Assembly (NCBI RefSeq): GCF_029867415.1
Contig: NW_026705762.1
Span: forward strand, 186,001-250,000
Direction of reading: 5' to 3'
DNA from: Vicia villosa
Lineage: Eukaryota > Streptophyta > Magnoliopsida > Fabales > Fabaceae
Length of the DNA: 64,000 bases
Part shown: piece by piece, positions 56,201 through 64,000 of the stretch
How positions within the stretch are numbered: the first letter of the stretch is position 1
How the letters are laid out: each line of letters begins with the position of its first letter
Position numbers and translations under genes: made by a program
The notes under the pieces: generated by a model
What the model was told of the DNA's origin: nothing
Database searches by the model: none
Seen by the model: the letters and a program-made list of their open reading frames with translations, nothing else

Positions 56201-57247
56201 TGTCGCTACCCGCGAAAATTAACAGAGTCGCCACTAACATATTTATCCTGAAAAGGAAGAGAATGCCAGCAAACCACAAAACAAAACAACGGTCTCACGA
56301 CCAGAGAAAAAGGGTAAAGGAGTCGGTTACGCGAGGGGAAGGTGCTAGCACCCCACGTGCCCATCGTACTCGATGGTATCCACGCTTGTCTCTAAAACTA
56401 TGGGTGTGTAACAAACTGCACTAATCTGGACTAAAATGAATGCAGAATGTAGGGAAAAGAAAGGATTGTGCTCGCACGGGCCCTACCCCGCTGCCTACGT
56501 ATCTGTTTTGCAAAATCAGAGCTACCGTAGCTCGGCTAACTAATTTCTGTTTGTTTTGTGTTTTTTAGGTGAACGAGTTATATTCGCACTCCGTTACTCG
56601 ACCTTTGGAGACTTATGCTTGGGGATGGAGCAGAAATAACAAGCTCTTAAGAAAAGAAAATCAAAGAGTGTGGTTTGTGTTTTAAAGAATGCATGAGGAA
56701 GACCTAAGCTAAGGGGGAAAGCTTGCTACCTATGTTATCATACAAAGGGTACAAGTCTAAACTAAACTAGCAACCTATGGGAGAAAAACGAAAGCAAACA
56801 ATAATATCACACAAACGAGCTCCGCTCATAAAGCAAACAAACCAACGGCACTGGCCGAATGGTAGAAAAGCGGTCCCGCCATAGCCAAGGGGAGCGAATC
56901 ACCCGAGTCAACCAAGTATTAGACCTCGCGAAAATGATCGGGCCATAGACAAGAGGAGCGGGTCCCTCTCGGCAACCAAGCCGTCACGGATCGGAAAGGA
57001 AAACGGTGCGTGCGTACACCGAGCATCAACGTCGATCAACGTGAGCTATAGGAAATGCGGGGGTCCGATTGCATGAACCCTTTTCCTGACATACTCGATA
57101 ACAAGATCTTGTGCATGTTCGGAAGCGAGCAACGCGTAGCGTGCGCATACTGAACAGACTCGATGAGACTAGGCGGGGGTTGATTACTAACCTTTTCCGC
57201 GTGCCTTCCATGAGTACTTAACGGAGTGCTATATAGGACTTATTACA
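56201..57247 (-). repeat. Left arm of inverted duplication in solo LTR 2
   Basis: Reverse complement of 57322-58370, about 94% identical by eye. Its outer edge TGTCGCTACC at 56201 is the exact complement of the LTR terminus at 58370. Arms are separated by 74 bp (57248-57321). Mirrored short open frames (MEGTRKRLVINPRL at 57211 and MEGTRKGLVINPRL at 57358) arise from the symmetry and are not genes. Confidence 0.92.
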
Positions 57248-57321
57248 CCGTGACTCCCTGCCGCAAAGCACAAATGTAAACACACCAACAAAATGCTTTT
57301 GCTTAATTGTTGATTCATGGA

Positions 57322-58370
57322 TGTAATATGTCCTATATGGCACTCCGTTAAGTCCTCATGGAAGGCACGCGGAAAGGGTTAGTAATCAACCCCCGCCTAG
57401 TCTCATCGAGTCCGTTTGGTATGCACACGCTACGCGTTGCTCGCTTCCGAACATGCACAAGATCTTGTTATCGAGTATGTCAGGAAAAGGGTTCATGTAG
57501 ACGGACCCCCGCACTTCTTATAGCTCGCGTCGCTCGACGTTGATGCTCGATGTACGCACGCACCATTTTCCTTTCCGATCTGTGACGGCTTGGTTGCTGA
57601 GAGGGATCCGCTCCTCTTGTCTATGGCCCGATCATTTTCACGAGGTCTAATGCTTGGTTGACTCGGGTGATTCGCTCCCCTTGGCTATGGCGGGACCGCT
57701 TTTCTACCACTCGGCCAGTGTCGTTGGTTTGTTTGCTTTACGAGCGGAGCTCGTTTGTGTGATATTATTGTTTGCTTTCGCGTTTTTCCCCATAGGCTGC
57801 TATTTTAGTTTAGACTTGTACCCTTTGTATGATAACATTAGGTAGCAAGCTTTCCCCCTTAGCTTAGGTCTTCCTCATGCATTCTTTAAAACACAAACCA
57901 CACTCTTTGATTTTCTTTTCTTAAGAGCTTGTTATTTCCTCTCCATTCCCAAGCATAAGTCTCCAAAGGTCGAGCAGCGGAGTGTGAATGTAACTCGTTC
58001 ACCTAAAAAACACAAAACAAACAGAAATTAGTTAGCCGAGCTACGGTAGCTCTGATTCTGCAAAACAGATACGTAGGTAGCGGGGTAGGGCCCATGCGAG
58101 CATAATCCTTTCTTTTCCCTACATTATGCATTCATTTTAGTCCAGATTAGCGTAGATTTGTTACACACCCATAGGTTTAGACACTAGCGTGGATACCATC
58201 GAGTACGATGGGCGCGAGGGGTGCTAATACCTTCCCCTCGCGTAACCGACTCCCTTACCCTTTTTCTCTGGTCGTGAGACCGTTGTTTTGTTTTGTGGTT
58301 TGTTGGCATTCCCTTCTTTTCAGGATAAATATGTTAGTGGCGACTCTGTTAATTTTCGCGGGTAGCGACA
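57322..58370 (+). repeat. Right arm of inverted duplication in solo LTR 2
   Basis: Partner of 56201-57247; ends at the LTR terminus. Together the arms could form a very long hairpin RNA. Confidence 0.92.
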
Positions 58371-59181
58371 TTGTGCAACGAATAAGGAAGTAGTTACTCG
58401 AGAGGAGGGGACAAGAACGGATAAAAAATTGTTGAATAGCTTATCAGAGTGAGATTCAAAATTGAGCAAAATATATGACATGGATGTCCAACATATAGTA
58501 TTGGTATGAAAAACTAACAAGAAGTAGTGCATGTGTGTCAATCATTCATAGTTAAATAGAGTGTGCCTGAAGGACTCAAACTCGGTGTGAGGTCATTCAT
58601 CTCAAACTGTTGTCTTTTATGGATGCCTACCATGAATTGTGTTATTTGGTTTTTGAATATTTTTCCCAAAACAAATGATTTTAAGAAAAGATAAGAAAAA
58701 AAAGATTAAAAATGAGAAATAAATTACTGGAAAAAAAAACAAAGGACTTAGATAGAAAGATCATACCAGTAATTTATACTAATATAGTCTTAAACCATGC
58801 AGCCTAATCTAGTCCGTAAGAGTTTCCTGTTGAGAATCTCATTAAAGCAACTTGAAATTTTACGTCGGAATCAAACAAACAAACAAACTTCCTTATACCA
58901 AGATTTTTGTCAGGTTTATCTTGAAACCTCAAAGTAAATTACAAAGCTACAAGAAAACTATGCTATTAAATTATAATTTTAGCACAACAACAAAATCACA
59001 TAACTCTCAATGTAAGTCTTTCACTCTCTCAATATGAAAGCAACGTAAAGTGAATAAAGATTGTTTATGATAAGAGAGTATGTGAAAATGGGAGTAGTAA
59101 ATCACAAATTAAAAAAAGAATGCTTTGGAAGTGAGCACAAGATTCCTTTATTTAGGAAAAGTCATGGGCTCTAGTTGTTCT

Positions 59182-59388
59182 CTAATCAATTAGCATGTGG
59201 CGCTAATCGGTTAAACCTTGTAAAAAAAGGAAATACTTAAGCCAATAGCACTTTCTAATCAATTATTAGGTGAGTGTTCTCCTTAATCAGTTATATGCAA
59301 GCTCTAATCAATTAGACAACATGCTTTACTTTCCTAATTGGTCATAACACATCTTTAATCGATTAGGTAGAGGCTGAAATTGATTAGA
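59182..59388. repeat. Array of CTAATC(A/G)ATTAG-type palindromes
   Basis: About eight exact or near copies (59182, 59203, 59255, 59283, 59303, 59333, 59354, 59378) in 0.2 kb. Two are the perfect form CTAATCAATTAG and others differ at one or two bases. The spacers are unrelated. Confidence 0.8.
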
Positions 59389-59449
59389 TAAAGGCCAAAA
59401 GCAATATTTAAAGAGATTTTGAAATAGATGCAAATTTGAAAATACTTTT

Positions 59450-59492
59450 GTGTGTGCGTGTATGTGTATGTGTATGTGTATGTGTATGTGCA
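59450..59492. repeat. TGTGTA microsatellite
   Basis: GTGTGTGCGTG followed by about five TATGTG units. Confidence 0.9.
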
Positions 59493-59814
59493 TTGTCTTA
59501 ATACTTCAAAAATTACTCTTGCTTATTTTACACACTACTGATCAAAACAGTATAAAACAATAAAGTGTGGTATCAATAGAGCTTTCACATCTTCAATTCC
59601 TTTGATGTTAATATTTGAACTTGACTTGATTTATGTTTGCTCTCAATATTGAAACTTGATCAACTTCACTTTTTGATAGCTTCAATCTTTTATATTGTTG
59701 ATGTTTTTTTTATTAACTTAGCTTTTCTCTTTTGCCATCATCAAACCCATATAAGGCTTTATAGCTTGCATAACACAAAGAACCAAAAATATAGCCAAAT
59801 AGAAATGGACCCCC

Positions 59815-61388
59815 TTGGCCGCATCAAGATTGTGCCTATGACGAACAAAGGAAACTTTTGTTATAAATTCATGTTTTTCAACCTAAAAAAATGCAAGAGA
59901 AGCATATCAAAGAATGATCAACAAGGTCTTCATAAACACAAATCAGAGATATGCTAGAGGTTTACATGGAAGGCATGATTGTCAAGTCTAATGAATTACA
60001 AGAATATAAACACAACCATATGTAATCTATATTTGGAGAAGTTAGAAAACATGGGACGCGGCTGAACCATGATTAATGCACCTTTGGAGTAAGATACGAG
60101 AAGTTCTTAGGAAATTACCTCATAGAGATGGGAATAAAAATAAATTAATAAAAATATTAAGCAATGGTAAATTTGGAAGCACCCAAGACAAATAAAGGCA
60201 TCCAAAGAGTAAACAAAATGTTAATGGCTATATCTAAATTAATCTTTAAATAAACATACTACACGTTTTCATTTTACAAACTCCTAAAGAAAGAAGTAAA
60301 ATTAGGATGAACACATCAATGAATCAAATACCTCAACCAGTTGAACATTATTTGCATATGGATCATCAAACATAAAAGGAAGTGGCACAATACTTCTTTT
60401 AGAAAACTCTCATGGCTTCAAGAAAAAGGTCCCAGTTAGGTCTAAATTCTCTACTTCAAATAATCAAGCATAATATGAATTGTATTTAGTTGGATTATAG
60501 ATGGTATCCAAGATGGGGACCTAAGAAGTGATACTCAAGTCTTACTCACACGTCGCCACGTTATAGGTTTGAGGCATATACCAAGCCAAAGATGCAATCA
60601 CGCAACAATATTTGCAAATATAAAAAATGTTATGTTGGATTTTTGGAGAGCAAAAATTCACTACATCCAAGGAGAACTAAACACAAAGGAAGGCCTCTTT
60701 CTAATTTATCTAGTTCCAATACATAAGATTGAAACATAATTGTCTTACACGAGACATTGATAAACCCCAACCTAAACGGAGAAGTTAACACTATGGAAAA
60801 TGAATAAGAATGACCATCAGTTTGATGATGCCTATAATAAGATACATAATGGCCGAAGACCTACCAGAAGATAATAAGGAAGTGTAAAAAATCCAGATAA
60901 ATGTATGCCCATATTCATTGATAGAAGGTTGTATTTATAGGAAAGGTTTCACTAACCTTTTGCTGAAGTGCTTGACAAAAAAGAGGAAAAAGAGTGCTTG
61001 AAGAAATTCATGAATGACCGAAAGGAAAAAGTTGGAAAGAATGTGCCTTAAAAAATAAAATACTCAGGGCCAACTATTTTTGGCCAACCATGAGGAAAGG
61101 TACTAGAGTAGATGTCCAAAAGTGTAATAGATGTCAAAGCCACAGTGGCATTCACCTTGCCTCTAACATAATTGAGTGGGTTATATTCCCCGTGGCCTTT
61201 TTCTTAGTGGGAAATTAATATTTTAGGTCATTTTCCTTTAGAACTAGGGAAACTAAATTTCCTGATCCTCACTGTACATTATTTCACAAAATAGATTGAG
61301 GTAGGACCATTGATAAAAATCAAGGACCACGACATTGTGTTTCTTCAAAAGAAGCACTCTCGTTAGGTTTTGTATCTTGCATGCCACA
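59815..61388 (+). pseudogene. Tat-lineage Ty3/gypsy pol fossil: RT, RNase H, integrase start
   Basis: Successive short frames follow the Tat pol order. RT palm relics at about 59870-60130 have EVYMEGMIVKSNEL in place of the catalytic motif, so activity is lost. An RNase H of the NNQA type follows at about 60350-60480 (GSSNIKGSG, FSTSNNQA), then the integrase zinc region at about 61060-61150 (NYFWPTMRK, VQKCNRCQSHSGIH). There are many stops and frameshifts. The fossil is cut at 61388 by the chromovirus-like solo LTR and continues at 63192. Confidence 0.8.
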
Positions 61389-63186
61389 TGTAACATCCGT
61401 ATTTTTCCTTAAATTAATTTAATTAGAATTTAAATTATTTATTGGAATTAATTGGCATTTCATTGAAAATTATGGAAAATAATAGAATTGGGCCAAGGTA
61501 GTGTTTAGTAAAAGGAGGGGTGTTAGTCATGAGGCCTTTTACTAAGGTTGAGTTTTATTTTTCATAAAATAAGGAAAAGAGGAGAAAGGAAGTGAGAACG
61601 TGAAAAGGAAGTTGTGAGAAGAAGAGCTAAAGAACGTGAAAGAGAACCAAAGAGGAAGAAGACCCAATTCAAGAATTTGGCTAAGGTAAGGGGGGACTTT
61701 TCTGGTTAACATCTATTATCGGGTTAGGAGTCGATAGTACATAATAGGTGTAGAATTCATATCGATCGAGTCATATGATAGATTTAGGGATTTAGATCAA
61801 TTGGGTGGTAATTGATCATTTTGTTGGAATCTATGATGGTTGTGTTGTTATGACTTCAATTGATGCTTGTTATGTGTTTTATGATGTGTATTGTATGTTG
61901 TATGTGTGTTCTAATTCCTAAAATTCGTGATGGTATGATTTGAGGGTAATTGGAATCCTTAGAATGCTGTAATTCTGCATATTTGGGGTTGCAGGTACGT
62001 AGTAACCGGTTACTGAGGGCATGGTAACCGATTACTACAGTGTAAAATGGCAAGGATTGCTGGCTGGGAGTCAGTAATCCGTTACTGAAAGGGGTGTAAC
62101 CGACTACCCATACAAAAAACAGGGGAATGTGTTTCATAAAACTTGGTAACCGGTTACTGGCCTTTGGGTAACCAATTACCACTGAAGGTTTTTGAAAAAT
62201 GAAGTATTTTGGAAAACTCATAACTTTTGAACCGTTTATCCGTTTTGTGTGCCGTTTCGAGCTAAAAGAACCTTGTGAAATAATCTATGTGATGATTAAT
62301 GATGTGATTGTGATCGAATGATGCATATATATATAAACATGCTTGATAATGATGATGATGATTATGATGAAATGAGTATTTTGATGATGTTACTCATAGA
62401 CTTGATGATGGTATAAGTATGTTCATGTATGTTTGCATTCATTCATATTCATTGTTGATGTTGTATCCATGATGATGTGTTGGATCAGTAAAGGGCATGA
62501 TTTCTATTGTGTGGAATCTGTGCTGGCAGGGCCGTATCTTGATGATGTTGGATCGGTCATGGGTTATTCCCATTTGATGATGTTGGTACCACATGCATAG
62601 TGTCAGTTCATTCATATGCATGCTTTTATAACATGATTGGATGTATTCCAGTGTTATAAATATTGATTATGTGTTGGTTGGTTGCTTATGATGATAAAAC
62701 TTGTCTGAATGTCTGTTTATGAAACAATTGGGTGAATGATGCAACTATGATGTGTTATTGCTTTATAACCTTATAACATTTGTTAATTATGATGATACTC
62801 ACCCTTACATGTTGTCATTTTCAGATTGAGGATAGCGGTTGTTCGACTCGGTGAGGATTAGCTCATGAGTCAGTGTGTTTAGTTAGCGTCAGGTGTCATG
62901 CTCTGATATTTGTAACACTGGGGACGCGATGTTTAGAGTTTATGTTTTATAACTCTGGTTATGTTTTGATATTTTGGAGGATAAGTTTCAAAGATGTTAA
63001 GCTTAATTCGTATGATTTAATTTCCGCTGTGTAAACATGAAATGTTTTTAATTTATGATGATTGCCTCAGTGAATGCATGACATAACTGAACAATGTTTA
63101 ATAAATTATTGAATTGTGGCACCCTTGTTTTTATGTACTCTGAATGAATTTATTTAATTTGCCGCGGGGTTTAGAAGGGTGTTACA
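61389..63186 (+). repeat. Chromovirus-like solo LTR 3 (1.8 kb, TSD CCACA)
   Basis: Starts TGTAACATCCGTATTTTTCC and ends GCGGGGTTTAGAAGGGTGTTACA, a pair of ends typical of plant chromovirus LTRs. CCACA flanks it (61384-61388 and 63187-63191). No interior or second LTR, so it is a solo LTR. It interrupts the Tat integrase fossil and contains a six-copy GTAACCGGTTAC-type array. Confidence 0.93.
62002..62180 (+). repeat. Array of GTAACCGGTTAC-type palindromes in solo LTR 3
   Basis: Copies start at 62002, 62023, 62074, 62095, 62146 and 62168. Two are the perfect 12-bp palindrome GTAACCGGTTAC; the others differ at one or two bases. Confidence 0.9.
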
Positions 63187-63191
63187 CCACA

Positions 63192-63745
63192 GTGACAAAT
63201 AATATAGCACAATTCACAAATAAGAAATTCCAAGAGTTAATGGACTATTTGTAAGGAACCCATCATTTAGCATCCCTAAACCAACAGTCAAGTAGAATTA
63301 ACAAATAAAGTTTTTCTTAGAGGGATATAGAAGATAATTTATGACACCAACACTAGGTAGAAGAACTCCCACATGTCCTTTGTGTTTACCGTACTGCTAC
63401 ATACTCTTCAACAAAGAAAAACTTGTTTTGACTCATGTACTAGATAGAAGTTATGATCTCCCTAGAAATATGAGAGATAAGTTAGAGGACTTTGCACTAA
63501 AACACAAGAAAAGTCAACAAGAAAGAATAAATAGAAGATTTATACCTCCTAAAAGAATGAATGGACTAGGTTGTCTTAAGCGAGACCATCATAAAGAAAA
63601 AAGTGGCTTCAAAGTACAACAAAATTTATTTCCAGAACCTTCGTCCCTAGAGACCTCGTTCTGAGAATGGCATATACCAGATGCAAAAACACTTAAAGTG
63701 AAAGGCTAGCACCTAATTGGGTAGAGTCATCATCATTTTATTCCC
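63192..63745 (+). pseudogene. Continuation of Tat integrase fossil
   Basis: Reads NNIAQFTNKKFQELMD from the central catalytic region immediately after the solo LTR, then VEELPHVLCVYRTATYSS, and near 63645 RDLVLRMA and LAPNW of the C-terminal domain. With one copy of the CCACA duplication removed the frame is continuous across the insertion point, which proves the two parts were one gene. Stops and shifts abound. Confidence 0.8.
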
Positions 63746-64000
63746 CTTTGAAAATATCCAAAAATTTATAAGAAAGCTCCGCCTTCGTATAACTGAAAAT
63801 ATACTAACTCCAACATTGGGGGAATTTAGGTTCACAAACTGCATCACATACCTCGTCTTCAAAATTACAAAGGTTCGGGTGAGCCTCAACAGTAAGAGAC
63901 TCAATACATGATAGAAAATTTTGAAATTTTTAATGATTCACTGAAACCCTCAAATATTTTGGGAGATTGCTTGAAGTGAAACAAGCCATAGGAGGAAACA
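63746..64000. other. Unassigned right end of window
   Basis: No recognisable domain; may include the last decayed part of the Tat element. Confidence 0.4.

Larger units (their letters stand above)
54125..58370 (+). repeat. Ogre-type solo LTR 2 with internal inverted duplication (TSD TTGTG)
   Basis: Starts TGTTGCACCCCAAAATTTGC, like the start of element A's LTR, and ends GGTAGCGACA. TTGTG lies on both sides (54120-54124 and 58371-58375), a perfect target duplication for a unit of 4246 bp. The last 1.05 kb (57322-58370) is also present inverted at 56201-57247. The 3' part keeps the GTGGCGACTCT and leader-like blocks seen in Ogre-type LTRs. No PBS or interior is present. Confidence 0.92.
58376..59565. 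other. Possible decayed LTR upstream of the Tat fossil
   Basis: AT-rich with no gene. Contains the CTAATCAATTAG word array (59182-59388) and a TG-rich microsatellite (59450-59492). GTGGTATCAATAGAGCTTT at about 59566 resembles a tRNA-Met PBS with one extra base, so an old copia LTR may end just before it. Confidence 0.35.

Noticed and set aside
57026..57543. Pair of similar 61-codon proteins on opposite strands
   Set aside because: Mirror images created by the inverted duplication in solo LTR 2.

Overview
This is plant nuclear DNA built almost entirely of nested LTR retrotransposons. The organism is probably a legume, most likely of the pea/vetch group. That rests on several Ogre-like (Ty3/gypsy, Tat lineage) elements with 3.7-4.2 kb LTRs and the Ogre-type primer-binding site, one Athila-type element, a plant-type nuclear tRNA-Cys and an AT-rich background. 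I see no host protein-coding gene. The only host gene I can support is tRNA-Cys(GCA) at 50830-50900 on the minus strand.

Region 1-10.4 kb: a Ty1/copia element on the minus strand (gag open at the window edge, PBS, LTR 1075-2283) sits in the 5' LTR of element A. Element A (2284-10416, plus) is an Ogre-like element with PBS, polypurine tract and 3' LTR but no coding sequence. It carries a 37-bp tandem array before its PPT and a 43-bp array in its LTR. Region 10.4-13.3 kb: unassigned sequence, then a complete 1.66-kb non-coding LTR element (11662-13321, TSD AAAAT).

Region 13.3-23 kb: an Athila-type element (plus) with 5' LTR, tRNA-Asp PBS, a gag-pol frame broken by one TAG, and an intact ORF in the env position. 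No 3' LTR is seen, and a CACTA-like transposon end follows. Region 23-27.9 kb: AT-rich intergenic DNA with a 347-bp tandem duplication, a 171-bp MITE, a 5'-truncated LINE tail and a GAT/GAG microsatellite.

Region 27.9-47.4 kb is a multi-layer nest. A 3.8-kb solo LTR (27912-31706, TSD GCATT) lies next to an LTR-like repeat X. X is split by element Y (32297-46470, TSD CCTTA), which carries an antisense plant-mobile-domain ORF. Y in turn contains element Z (33208-43665, minus), an Ogre-like element with an intact gag and no pol. One deletion removed the end of Y's 5' LTR, the adjoining Y interior and most of Z's 3' LTR.

Region 47.4-64 kb: decayed Ty3/gypsy pol pieces, a 343-bp TRIM (TSD AAAGG), the tRNA gene, a MITE inside a TA microsatellite, and a 4.25-kb solo LTR (54125-58370, TSD TTGTG) holding a 1.05-kb inverted duplication of its own end. 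A Tat-lineage pol fossil (about 59.8-63.7 kb) follows, split by a chromovirus-like solo LTR (61389-63186, TSD CCACA).

The most unusual signal is that four unrelated LTR-type sequences each carry an array of a different short palindromic word. Further points of interest are coding-less or gag-only Ogre relatives that share conserved non-coding blocks, and tRNA-like A/B-box modules inside two Ogre-type LTRs.
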